Part shown: positions 37,766 to 49,350 of the stretch, piece after piece
Layout: each line of letters starts with the position of its first letter
Numbering within the stretch: position 1 is the stretch's first letter
DNA from: Parelaphostrongylus tenuis
Lineage: Eukaryota > Nematoda > Chromadorea > Rhabditida > Metastrongylidae
NCBI GenBank assembly: GCA_019055375.1
Contig: JAHQIW010000241.1
Span: 310,001-374,000, forward strand
Length of the DNA stretch: 64,000 nt
Direction of reading: 5' to 3'
The notes under the pieces: model-generated
What the model was told of the DNA's origin: nothing
Databases searched by the model: none
What the model saw: only the letters and a program-made list of their open reading frames with translations
Program-made: the position numbers and the translations under genes

Positions 37766-38559
37766 TTGCCATTTCCAACTGCTACAAAACATTTGCTACT
37801 CGGGAATAATCATAAAGAGGAATTAGGTCTCGAAAGAACAATACTCCGCACCTGAATAGAGTTCCCTTCAAACTGCCATTTATATCAAACGAAATAAGTA
37901 GCGCGGTTGAAAGGTGCCTAAAAAGTTGCGGTCTTGAAAATTCCGTGGTAGTTATCAAAATACCACCTCCCACCCTACGCCATCAGCTGATCCGCAATAG
38001 ACTTCATGATCGATTGTGCAACACCAAAGACTGTATGGTCTGCCCTAAAAGGGAGGGGGATTGTATGAATAGGGCACAATTTATTTACTAACATGTAAAA
38101 CATGCGGGGAAGAATATATAGGCGAAACGGGTAGACCACTTTTCATCCGCATAAAAGAACATCTAGATAGTAAATCTGAAATAGATAAAACCAAACCTTT
38201 AGGTTTACATAGGGCACAAAGACACAACAACAAGGATTATGATGTGACTGTCACAATCCTAGCGCAGGAATCAAAAACATCCACGTGCTAAACTCTTGAG
38301 GTATTTCGGATAAACGCCAAAAACCCCGAAATGAACTGGAAGGGCGAATGCGTCACCATCACACGAGACTTCGCGCCCTTTCTTCATTTGATCGTTTAAC
38401 CTGACCTAACCAGCACATAAATAAGATCCCCCGAATCATTCGAATACACTAATATTCATACGCCAAAGCTCTGAAGAAGGCGGGTGGCCGAAACGTCAGC
38501 CGAGTCACTACGACTAGTTTACCAACCTCGCGCCAGCTAATCAAAATAAGTTTTCTCGA
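37766..38559 (+). mobile_element. Penelope-like element fragment, right arm, with GIY-YIG endonuclease domain
   Basis: Plus-strand C-terminal part of a PLE. The Cys-rich linker RLHDRLCNTKDCMVCP (about 37998-38045) precedes a GIY-YIG domain (about 38085-38340) with TCKTCGEEYIGETGRPLF and IRIKEHLDSKSE. YIG and the catalytic Arg of GRPLFIR are present. The Cys-x2-Cys motif is typical of PLE endonucleases. The RT part is missing and stops and frameshifts are present. The end has the CTGAAGAAGGCGGG and GGCCGAAACGTC motif also found at other sites. Confidence 0.78.
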
Positions 38560-40020
38560 CTTTGAATACATTTCTGTCCGACTGTTTTCTGAAACGTCGC
38601 CTAAAATTCATTATGATTTGATAGTATATTCCAAACCTTTCAGAGATTCAATATGGCACTTTGAGTGCTAGACATACGTTTCGGCCTTCATGTTAAACCT
38701 GATCACTAGCACATGCTTTTCGGGTTTATTCGAGCCCCTACTATATATATATATATTATTATATATATATATATATATATCTGATCTTATGCATAGCTTC
38801 AAAAAGCAGTCGAATAGAAAATATTGATAAATTTGTTTAACCAGCTGTCGAAATTGGCTGTCACTGTAATGTCAGGTGATCTTTTCACCTGTCGTACAAT
38901 GCAACTTGTTCGGCGCCGATAGCCTCATGTGTAGGCGCTCGGTTGAACCGGAAGGCATCTGCTACTAAGGAGGCGCGACATAGGCTTCGACTCGTACTTT
39001 TAGCACTCGAAGTGCCACTCAAAACTTCTGAAAGGCTGTAATATGCTATCAGATCATATTCGCTTAGAAAATATATCGTGTAATATACTGTGACATTTTC
39101 TTCCCTGTAATATGTTGTAAGATTTTTTTACATGCCACATGGTTCAGAGATGAAAAGAGAGGCGAGTGGCGTAAGATGAGGGGTCCATATGATTGGGCCG
39201 ACTAACCTATGCACTAGATCGAACCCGCGCAGCAAGCTCACCAATTATTTCAATCCTATGAAGACGAGAAACTGGTGACGAAATTCTAATTTCTCGACAG
39301 TTTAATGTGGTCATTGAATCAAAAATCGCAAACGTGGATTGTGTCGTTCAAAACTTTTGAAATGGAAAAAATTCCTGTCAAAATCACTTATTCCCAAAGC
39401 TACTTGTCCGGATAAGAAACATTCTTATAGTCTTACAATACGAAAATGAGCGAACATTTTTGATGATGTTCCATGTTGGACTCGACCACGATCGCTCGGC
39501 AACCATATTGTAGAACAAAAACATTGCCAACTCGGATGAAAGACGCAGAGGAGAGAAGTATAAAAGTAGAAGTACTAATATAGGGATTCATGCAGAGCTT
39601 GTATGATAAGAGCACAAACAAAGACAATAACTAACTATAATGTAGTTATCTTGAAATTTAATTGAAAAAATTGCAAAAAAATAAAAAATTTTCATCCAAT
39701 AAGAGCATTAGCGCGCTTCCAATGATAAAAACATATGGTAAGTAATAAAAAAGCAATAGTTTTGTAACCAAAGCAATTTCCAATTTGGAAAAAAATTGTG
39801 TTTTGCAGGAAAACACCGTCGCTTCACAAAGTATTTGATAAAAGTTTCGCCAAGCGATGTTAACAAATCATCCACTTCTCCTCTATATTGTCAATTTCAT
39901 AACAATGATTTCTTTTCGGTCCAGTTTTAGAGAATATCTGCTTCAATCGTATTTTACCTCTTCCATTGTTTTCGTGTCTATGTTTATTTTCAATTCAATC
40001 AGGCGAATTGAATGTGGCAT
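38560..40020. other. Unassigned stretch between the PLE pair and copy B flank
   Basis: Contains a (TA)n microsatellite at 38742-38781 and a PLE-end-like motif on the minus strand at about 38670-38700 (GAAGGCCGAAACG). No gene was recognised. Confidence 0.4.
38742..38781 (+). repeat. (TA)n microsatellite
   Basis: Two TA runs separated by TTAT. Confidence 0.85.
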
Positions 40021-40300
40021 CAGATTTTCGCAATACTGCAGCTGATCAGCATTACCTTTGAGCAAACGAATTTGTGTCGACTGGGCTCAACAATCGGCTG
40101 CTCAAAGAGTCAGTGAATATGCTTTAATGAGGATATTTCCAGAGAATATCAATCTAATACTTAATTTTCATCTCTATTGATATGTATTGGTTTTTTCTCC
40201 AGAGAGTCACCAAGAAGATGTCCATTGCAGTTTTGATATCATTTAACATCAACACGTTTTCAATTTCTCATTCTAGTCAGTCATACGGAGAGATAGATGT
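40020..40300 (+). repeat. Block conserved upstream of both chitinase copies (B side)
   Basis: Counterpart of 13420-13700; see that entry for the matching phrases. It lies about 1 kb before the first visible exon of copy B, against 1.2-1.5 kb for copy A, as expected of a duplicated upstream region with later insertions. Confidence 0.45.
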
Positions 40301-40335
40301 ATGCTTAGAAATCACAGAAATATGAATTATGCAAG

Positions 40336-40632
40336 AGAGCATGTGGCGCAGTGGTAAGAGGTGTTCTTCGTCGCACACCACTTCTGTGGTTCGATCTAAC
40401 GCTCACGGCTCAGCAAGCCATTCATCCCTTTGTGGTCGTAGATTGGTTCCAGACTGCACTCATACTTGTGTGCTAAGATAAGCAATACTGACTCGATGAA
40501 GCGGCAGGTCACCGCAAGTCATTGTAAAAGGTCAGATAAGCACTCAGTCACCTCAAACGAAGTCGAAAATCGAAGACGGATGCATGGCACATCTCTTAGC
40601 GAGTGATCAGCCCAGAGAGCTTTATCCTTAAT
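40336..40632 (+). repeat. tRNA-derived SINE, well preserved
   Basis: Head GAGCATGTGGCGCAGTGG with TAAGAGGTG (A box) and GTGGTTCGATCTAACG (B box), then the standard body with ACTGACTCGATGAAGCGG and CAAGTCATTGTAAAAGG, ending at AGAGAGCTTTATCCTT. Its immediate right flank carries a second, decayed copy. Confidence 0.75.
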
Positions 40633-40684
40633 GATTTATGCATGTTATCTCGTCAATACGGGCCATTCACGAATTCAAGTCTTA

Positions 40685-40890
40685 TGGTTGAGCACGTATT
40701 ACGCCGTTGTCAGAGGTGCACGGTAAGACACCAGTGGTAATTGATTCAATTGTATAGCCTGAGCAACTGATTTGAGGTCGTAACAGACTTTATTCGAGGG
40801 TGATAAAACCGATTTGGAACATTAATAGGCTATCATGAGCTATAATAAGTCATTATGTAGGCGATGCTAAAAAAATGCGGTCGAATTCAT
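40685..40890 (+). repeat. Decayed SINE copy
   Basis: GAGCACGTATTACGCCGTTG then TCAGAGGTGCACGG resembles the tRNA-like head, and GAGGTCGTAACAGACTTTAT the body. Poorly conserved. Confidence 0.4.
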
Positions 40891-41086
40891 GACGCGACAA
40901 TAGAAGATTGATCAACATTGGATAATTAACGCATTTTTCAGAAGAAGAATCTTCGACAGACGGAAACCAATCTTTGTTGTCAATTTCTCGAGTTGATGCT
41001 TCATTTTGACGCAGTCGTTATCAAATGTCATTCGTACTTATTCATCGTCCTGTTCTTATCAGTATTTGTTCAGTTCACAAACTCAC

Positions 41087-41221
41087 TTGAATAATAATTT
41101 GGAAGAAGCACCCATGGAAGGAAGAGCAAGATTAGTTCTTAAATAAGCTAGGTGATCTGATTGAATAAGACCCAAAACTATTATTGTCTTGCCTTTTGCT
41201 TCTACCACGACAGGAGTGTAC
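41087..41221 (-). CDS. Possible internal exon of an unidentified minus-strand gene
   Basis: On the minus strand TTTTAG precedes, and GTGAGT follows, an open stretch of 45 codons (YTPVVVEAKGKTIIVLGL at the start, NLALPSMGASSKLLF at the end). Acceptor and donor are both near-consensus and the composition looks coding. It lies just upstream of chitinase copy B on the other strand, with no counterpart upstream of copy A. No family recognised and no partner exon found. Confidence 0.4.
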
Positions 41222-41558
41222 CTAAAATGAATTTTTAGTGATGTGTGATAATTGTTAGGTTCATATAAATATGAAGCAATGGAACTCTTCTCATTATACT
41301 CCAAATACTGCTTTTTAAATTCTTTAAGCAAGTGGACTTAGCGTACTTCCTCGATCGCAATGCCCAAATGCTGCGAAGTTTGGTAGTGGGCCACCGCCGA
41401 AGTTGTGCTATGCCATCGGATCCTAATAATTTGCCACCATCATCGTTGGAGGAGTGGTTCACAAAGGACGTGTTCGAAGTATGATTACACATTTTTTTTC
41501 AATCTAGCACTTCTACAAAATCTGCTCCACTAAAATTCATCATCAAGCATTCCATCTT

Positions 41559-41752
41559 TTTGAGGTCGGCAAATCGCCACCAGATTTGTCTGAAAGGATA
41601 GTAGCACTGATTATTTAGATTGGTAGATCACCACAAGTTGTAAAGGCCAGATATGCAACGGGTTACCTCAAATATGCTTGGTAGAGTCGAATGTATGGCG
41701 CTTATCTAACGAGCTGATCAACGTCGGATGTTATCCTTTCATCCTTCTGAAC
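41559..41752 (+). repeat. 5'-truncated SINE
   Basis: Body only: GAGGTCGGCAAATCGCCACC, GATAGTAGCACTGA, GTAAAGGCCAGATATGCA, ending TATCCTTTCATCCTTC. It lies in the first visible intron of copy B; the same intron of copy A has no SINE. Confidence 0.6.
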
Positions 41753-43229
41753 ATGGAGGAACATGTTTAGCTCTTTCCTGGTCTGTCTAAGCCAGCCTCA
41801 ACAATCTGCAGTGGGAAAATTGGTAACATATTTGCCAAATGAAAGATTCACCTCATTGAAAGGGGCTGCAGGCAGACCAGACTACGATGAATATCCAAGG
41901 GCGTTTTTCTCTGGATCTTATAAAGAACCAACATGGACGGGCATTTAGCGATATCGGAAAGAAAGGCAAGGCCATCTACGTCAGCCGGACACATAAGTAG
42001 ATCTGGAAATCACCGTAACAGACTGGTACAAGGAAATAAATGCAAAATAATGATATCTAAAAAAAAGATGTGGTTTTAACCATGGTGAGATTGTACGGTG
42101 CTCTTCTATCATAGCATCATTTCTTCAGACTCATTCTTTCAGGATCTGTTCCCTTTCGCTAATCTCGGTTGGGGACCGCATCCGTGCTCACCTTACTCAT
42201 ATGAGGCATTCGTAATTGCGGCGAGATACTTCCCGAAATTCGGCACGAGTAGTCCGAATACAGTAAGGAGACGTTTCGCTTTTCATTTGTGAGCAAAGTA
42301 AGATGCATGATATGGCTATTGGCAATGATCATAATCACGACTTGTAGCCCTTTTCAGATCTTCAATGTGACGGAAAATACTCGAAGAGATCTTGCAGCAT
42401 TTTTTGCACACGCTTTACAAGAAACTGGAGAGAATAACGCCAGCACTGTATAAGTTAGTTTAATATTGTGAAAAAAAAGGAAAAGATTGATTTCTGTCTC
42501 TATGCGACTCTAAATATCTGAATACCGTAATAGGATTTATTGAAACTAGTACACGAAGTTTTCATGGTATTGAACTTCATCTAACTTCTACCCAAAACAA
42601 TGCAAGCTGCCTAGGCTTTTACAATGTAGCTTACCATTACCAGTTGATTGCCAAATCAATATCTCATTTCTTGATGACGAGTCTGACTGTTTGAGACATA
42701 GTTATCTACGAGTAGCTTCACCTTATATGTATCATGGGATTACTGCGAACTCTCCGATTTGTAAACGTTCGAACTGCAGGAAAATATACAGTGAATAAAG
42801 TACTCATTTGATTGATAGGTATCAAAAAATGTTGAGTGCACTGCAAAACTCTAAATCTCATGCAGCAGTTGAACCCATTTTAACCCACAAACAGGCGGCT
42901 ACCACCACCGATGCCTTGTACTACTTTCACTCCTATTACATAAAGCATTTGCAGATTGGTGGATAGTTGAATTTATAACGTCGACCTGCCCACCTCCTGT
43001 GACGTTGAAGATAATTTGTTTTCACTAATTCTCTTTTCCTCTTTCATGAACATTGCGTTAGTCCTCCCGTTTTAGTTCAATGATTTTTGTCAACAACGTA
43101 TTGATAACAAAATAGAGTACTACTTTGTCTGTTATGCAATATAATTGACTAACAATATTGCGTTTGCTGTCCTGACCACCAGAATCATGACAGATGATAG
43201 AAATGACAGACTTTTCTTTGTAAGTCAAA

Positions 43230-43615
43230 AGCGAGGTTTTTGTGTAACAATTTATTTGATAAGCTGTCTCCCGGAGGTTTCGCCGTTTTCAGAGCCTGTG
43301 AATATCAGGTTTCCTACAATCCAGTGAACCAACACCTGAGTTCAACAGAAAAATGTCATTTTTTTCCTTTTTTCACTTTTTTCGACACTTCATTCATTCT
43401 GTTGAGGCAATGGAGGTGTTTGGCTGACAGGATTGTGGACAATCTCTGACCTTTTCAGGCATTAAAGAAGGCAAAATTTCCGAAACGGTAGCATATCAGT
43501 AAATTATGTTATGACAACCTCACGTTCGCCTGCGACAAAATATGCGTATCGTTGAATGCCGAGGTTAACAGGTAGTCGGTCTTGGAAAATTCAGTTAATA
43601 TAATTTTTTCGCCAA
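43230..43615 (+). mobile_element. PLE-like repeat end, second copy of the 34460 family
   Basis: In the copy B intron before exon 4. Right part homologous to 34815-34985: GCAATGGAGGTGTTTGGCTG, ATTGTGGACAATCTCTGACC, the AAAGAAGGC...CCGAAACG motif at about 43458-43490, then ATGCCGAGGTTAACAGG. The left boundary is uncertain. Confidence 0.45.
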
Positions 43616-43861
43616 GGAACAGCTGACTGATCGATTTTCTAATAGGGGTAATCGATCAACGAAGGAAGCTAATGACTGCTTTTATCGTGGTGGTCTCTAC
43701 AATTGGTTTGAAGGTGGTCCAATATCTCCGTTTCTCGATCCAAACTCACCTGGCTTCAATCCTATTGATGGCGATAAGTGTATCGAACATGGGCGGTAAG
43801 TGAACTTTACAATAAAAAAGTCGAAGAATTCCTGCTAGGTCCATGAATGTGAATATCTCAT

Positions 43862-44150
43862 TGATATTATAAATGGATGAAGGATAACGCGTGCGGAGCT
43901 GATCAGTCCCATAGGAAGGCAGGATTCATTCAACTCTATCCGTAATATCACGAAAATGGTAATGTGCGTTATTGGTTTATACACTAATCTGGGGGTGCCT
44001 ACTGATGTGCCAAGTCAGTGTCTATCTTTTAAGACTAGCAAGTGATTTTAGGGTCCTAGGAGAATGGGCAATTAGGGGTTCAGTGGTCCGAGATGTGGGA
44101 TTGAACCCAAGGACAACTACTGCATAGGATATCTGACGCATTGTACAAAA
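43862..44150 (-). repeat. Diverged tRNA-derived SINE
   Basis: Minus strand: GGGTTCAATCCCACATC is a B box, followed by a body with AGACACTGACTTGGCAC. It lies in the copy B intron after exon 4. Confidence 0.5.
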
Positions 44151-44367
44151 CCGTTGAATTTACCACTTTACAAAATTATGACAATAAATTCACATAAATT
44201 CAACAACGTGAAGTCTCACTTAATTGGTTGTTTTTTCTCTTTACTGCATTACTGTCGTAAGTTTTATGATATTTTTATTTTCTTGATGAGTAGATGCAGA
44301 TATTTCCTGAGGTTCTCTTCATGCAATAGACCTCTTATCCACTGTTTAAGGAGGAACTCATCTACTA

Positions 44368-44954
44368 GGTTGGAAAGAAAGTTTCCATGGTTTGATAGAA
44401 CATTCAAAATTCATGCACATATCCGAACAACAAACGATAACAAGTATTCTTCAAAATACAGGCCATCATTATCCACCACTTTTTGCCATCGGTCCTTCAG
44501 GTTTCGGATCTGATCGAAGTACCACTCATTCGCCTTTGAATCAAAGAACTCTTGACATGCTTCTCCAACTTCATCGAAAAATTCAAATCGGCGACCTTCC
44601 AAAAAATATTGTATTGGTCGGAAAAGGCCGTAATCAGATGGAGCAACGTCCGGGCTATAGAGTGGATGCGGCAGAATCTCAGCTCCGTTCAATTTCTCAA
44701 ACTTTGCCTTGGTCTTGATTGATCGTCCGGATCTCGGTCTGTCGCTTATTTGAACAAAATCTGTACTCGTGAATCGTGTGCTCATCAACAAACGTTTTCT
44801 GTTCTCTGGACAATTCCATTCTGCAGCAGATATAGACAATTTATATATCAATAAATGCGCTAAAAGTAGATCTTTCAAATGATATGAAAATCACACAGGA
44901 TTCATGCGAAAAAACGACATTCCCATCCAAACGATGGAAATTTACTTCCCAACC
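44368..44954 (-). mobile_element. Second mariner element, internally deleted, different family
   Basis: The ends GGTTGGAAAGAAAGTTTCCA (44368) and, inverted, GGTTGGGAAGTAAATTTCCA (ending 44954) form TIRs of about 30 bp with TA on both outer sides (44366-44367, 44955-44956). The minus-strand transposase (44878-44411) joins an N-terminal piece (SDRPRSGRSIKTKAKF) directly to the C-terminal piece (LPHPLYSPDVAPSDYGLF, containing the third catalytic Asp). The central catalytic region is deleted while the frame stays open over 155 codons. Confidence 0.78.
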
Positions 44955-45965
44955 TAACATGTGCTGTGCATGGTGCTCTACGCTATCAAGAAATCAGTAA
45001 GCAAAGTTCGGTTCACTCTTCGACGCTCCCGCGAACCCACATGTGAACACCTTAGGTAGGCCATCCAGGGGAACAAGGAGAATTGTCTATAACAACAATG
45101 TACGGCATTCATGTAGAAGACGCAATCCTCATATAACAGCCACAACCACGAGAATCGTTTGAAGACCGTTGTGGAGGAAATGCGAGGAAACGAGAGGAAA
45201 CGATCTTGATACAAGAAGTACTGCGATTCATGCGATGATGGATCGTGTAGGAAAAACTATTTATTTTACGCACTATTCACTGTCATAATAACCTGTTATA
45301 GTTACCATTCCTACCAGATACTGCATTGAGTCTCCAGAAATCGATTTTTTTTATCCTTGCTCGAAGAATAGGACAGACAATTACTTTACGGGATGCTACT
45401 TTGGCAGAGGAGCTGTGCAGGTATTATTGAACAACTCAACTAAATGATTTCAAAGTAAAACTTATCATTTTTACTTCTAACTCTGACTACTTAGGCTGTT
45501 TTTTTTTTGAAGACGAAAAAAGTGCAAACGAAAATTAAGCACATCCCAGAAATGAAGCACAGATATCAAATTTACATATTGCTCACTAGGATCTTGCATA
45601 CGTTCTCTTGAGGTTAAATCTCTGACTGCGAGAATTTTATCAATAAAATGGAAACAGCAAAAATTACGAATATAATCTACAATTATGAAAGTTTTATTGT
45701 CTTTTTTATAAGGTTCCGAGTTTTATTCAAACCTGAATGCGTTTAGGCGTTGCAATAGTCGTGGTAAGAATTTGAACAGACAAATTGCTTACTATACTAT
45801 ATTTGTTTCCGTGCTCTTGCTTTTGATTAACTTTCAGAGACTTTGAGAGATTTGAATTAAATTTATCAATTTATATTAAAAATCTCCTATAACCACGAAT
45901 CAAAGTCTGTGCTATAAGCCTTAGAAAATCTCGACTCCCTAAGCAATTTAAAAAGAACAAACGAT

Positions 45966-46270
45966 TAAACCTTCGGAGTTGATCAATCCTTGAGGGATGC
46001 ACCATGCATTCGTCCTTATCTAGCATCGTTTGAGGCGACTAAATGCCTATCTGACCCTTACAATGACTTGCGTTGGCCTGTTAATATTATACATCAATGG
46101 TACTGTCCTCTCAGACAACTCTGATAACAATTCTCCGGCCCTGGTGCTACCGAAGACTTGATGAGCCCTAAGTGCGGGATCGAGCCATCGACAATCGATT
46201 GATGGACCACGTGTGTGCCGCAGAGAACATTTATTCACTGCGTCACACGCGATGCTACCCAGCAATGTGT
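45966..46270 (-). repeat. tRNA-derived SINE, minus strand
   Basis: Minus strand: ATCGCGTGTGACGCAGTG head, GATGGCTCGATCCCGC (B box), GTACCATTGATG, CAACGCAAGTCATTGTAAGG, GGACGAATGCATGG, AAGGATTGATCAACTCCG end. It lies in the copy B intron after exon 5. Confidence 0.7.
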
Positions 46271-46445
46271 TATCGCTAACCTGGCACAGTTCTGAATGTG
46301 CTAAACTATTACTTCATAGATGTGTAAAAAATGTACTTGAGCAGTTCTTTTCACAATTCAAGCTTCAACACATGGTTATTCAAAAATACAGATTTACATC
46401 TTTCGTTTCGAGTGTTTTCTAAAGACCACAGCTGAAATTTCAATA

Positions 46446-46865
46446 TGCCTGATAATCGCTATTTGAGCCACGCATGTCAGTGGTCTACCAATGAGGGCTG
46501 ACTTATAGAGCCCGATACACGTGTTTCGATCTTGCGATCTCGTCAGTCAGGCAGTTACCCTTTCTCGCCTTTTGCTAATCTCTGTGGGTGCTCCAGTCCC
46601 CACAATAAGAGTTAGCGACGACGAACGCTTTACACTCTATGTCTAGTGGAAATCTCACCAAACACAGAGGTTGTACACTTAAGAAAACATTCGAAACGAA
46701 AGATATGATATATTGAATAATACCCACAGAGATTAGCAAAAGACGAGAAAGGGTAACTGCCTGACTGACGAGATCGCAAGATCGAAACACGTGTATCGGG
46801 CTCTATAAGTCAGCCCTCATTGACAGACCACTGACATGCGTGGCTCAAATAATGATTATCAGGCA
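46446..46865. mobile_element. Foldback MITE with about 145-bp TIRs and TA duplication
   Basis: The left end TGCCTGATAATC and right end GATTATCAGGCA are exact inverses, flanked by TA at 46444-46445 and 46866-46867. The two arms match almost base for base for about 145 bp (GAGCCACGCATGTCAGTGG, GAGGGCTGACTTATAGAGCC, CACGTGTTTCGATCTTGCG), enclosing a roughly 130-bp unique centre. High arm identity suggests recent activity. The TA duplication fits a Tc1/mariner-mobilised MITE. It lies in the copy B intron before exon 6. Confidence 0.8.
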
Positions 46866-49275
46866 TACAGATTTACACTTAATCGAATGGTCTTCTTATG
46901 CTCTTGTATTATTGAAATATTTTCAGTTAAAAAACATATGAAAGCTAAAAAACTCAACTACTTTCAAACAGACTGCTCGTTGGATATAATTACTATAACA
47001 ATGAACAATTAGTCACACCGTTTTCTGTCAACATTTTACCAGTAAAAGTGCCAATAGTATTGTTTAAGATTTCTTACAACTACAACTATGGACAATTTAT
47101 AAATTTCTTGGAATCGAGAAATATTCATGCAGATCTCCTTAATGAACCAAATTTGGTGAGAATATTTCTAAATGTTAGCGATCCTGAGCGAAACTGTCGC
47201 CAACTTTCATTAGCTTGATTGCAGGTTATGACTCAAGCTGACCCTCCTTTGGCATTTTTAGCATCGTTATGGTTCTACATGACACCTCAACCACCGAAAC
47301 CAGCAATGCACGACATTGTTATGGGTAAGATCAGCTAGAGATTGAGTATACCAAGATATTATCATCAGTAAAAGATAGTTACCAGTTTCTTGAGCGGCTT
47401 GACTCGAGAGAGTTCGCATAGTTTATACGTTACCTGTGGAAGGGCTACGTAACCGTGAGTCAGACTGGTTTACATAAAGGTTGACAAGTGAATACAAACC
47501 AAGAAGTTTGGAAAATTAAGAATTTTCATGTTTGTTTTGACTTAGAACGAGTTATTTGATGAAACTCTATTCAGCTGAGAGCATTATAGGCACATGGAAT
47601 AGCGGTGAAGAAAATGCTGCTGCTGGTTATACTGGCCCTATTTTCGGACCTACAAGCTTGATAATCAACAATGAGTGTGGAGGAGAAGATAAACAAGATC
47701 CAGGAGGTCAGCATGATCTTTCTATGAGTGATTTCAGTTGCTTAGCTAGAAACAAACGTGGCTGCTTTTTCAATAAATGAAAGTTAATAAAATGCTTTTT
47801 TATGAAAAACGACGACTTCCTTCGTAAATGCCTATTCAATTCCTACATCAAGTACGAACAATTATTGTCAATCAGCTAATGTTCTAACTAAGCACCAGTA
47901 AAGTATACTTTCGTTCTTATCGATTATTAGAACCTTGTGTTGTTCCGTAGGATGGGTATAGTGTTAAAACACGGATATCAGGCATGTTCGGATTTAATTC
48001 CGAGGTTAATTATTATGAATGAACTCGAACAGCTTTCTCCTCCTTGCTTGTCCCACTCACCTGATATACACTTCAGTCCAAATCAGTTTAGAAAACAGCT
48101 CGCATACATACAGTCATACTTAAACGAACATAAATCTGACTACATATAGATAGGAGGTGCAGGATTTCCGAAAATAGTCTTGCTTTGTGTTCGCTGATGA
48201 TGTGCTACAAGTAATTGGCCGCTCCAGGTCGCTATTAGTATCGCTGTGCCATCTGTGAATGTGTCACATAGCACTACGACTATCCAGCCTATGAGATATA
48301 CTGGGTGTGATTTTCATATCGAAGAAGCTTGACTAACCAAAGACAATTTTTAAGCTCATAGTTCAATAAAGAGCTCATCGTTTTCGCACCTTTTGAGGTC
48401 CTGGAGAATCACGTCGTATAAAAGCCTTCAAATGGTTTTGCTCATACTTCGGAGTGCCTGCCGGTGACGATAGGCTGCTTAGCTGTAAAGGTAGGAATAA
48501 TGTTCGATTACCCGGCCATGAAAGTGTCGCTGTGAAAACGTCTCATTTTATTCCATGGCAGATATTCATGTTAAAAGCTATATCTATGCTTGCTTTAGAA
48601 CTAGTTTAGCGATTTTGTGAGGAGGTCCTGTCATAAATGTTCTAAATGATTATCGTTTAGATATGCCAGTTAAGTTCGGAGCAATTCGCTACAACTACAG
48701 TTATCATTCCGAGTGGACTACATTGTCGAAAGAACAGCCCTGTGACTGTGCTCCTTCCCCATATGGAGGTGGGGTTGAAGTTAAAGGAAATCAACTTTAG
48801 TTGGTAGCAAACTGTTAATTATAGTCTTGTTCTCAAGTTGATCGATAACGTCGCAGTAAAATCTTCATTCTTAATCAGCAATCAAACCGCTTTTCAGACT
48901 CGTCACTTCCGAGTGTTACGAAAAGCATCACATATTTCATCATATTGGTCCTTTGGAATGTTTGAGAATACAGCAAAAACGACTCGCCGAGTTCACACAT
49001 GTCATTGGCTTATTTCCAATTGAATATTTTTCTAGAAATATTGGAGCCGCCTTTACATCTCTGTTTAGCACATAGAACATTTCACCAAATGCGATAAATC
49101 TGTACCCCTTCAGAGAGGAGAACAAATCTTTGACATTATTTTCGATCTGTTCACTGGATTTAATCTCAATTTTTTTCCTTGTTCTTTGTTCATCTTGAGA
49201 AGCATTCTTTCTTGTTTCGTTTTTACTTTACAATCTTCACAACAGAAACCCGTTGGGCACAAACAAACCAGAAGA

Positions 49276-49350
49276 GGGAGTTAGAGAGAGAGAGAGAGAG
49301 AGAGCGCGAGGAGGGGGAGGGGGGAGAGAGGGAGGGAGAGAGAGAGAAAG
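49276..49350 (+). repeat. (GA)n purine-rich microsatellite
   Basis: GAGA repeats with GGA interruptions on the plus strand, about 50 bp before the last exon of copy B. Confidence 0.85.
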
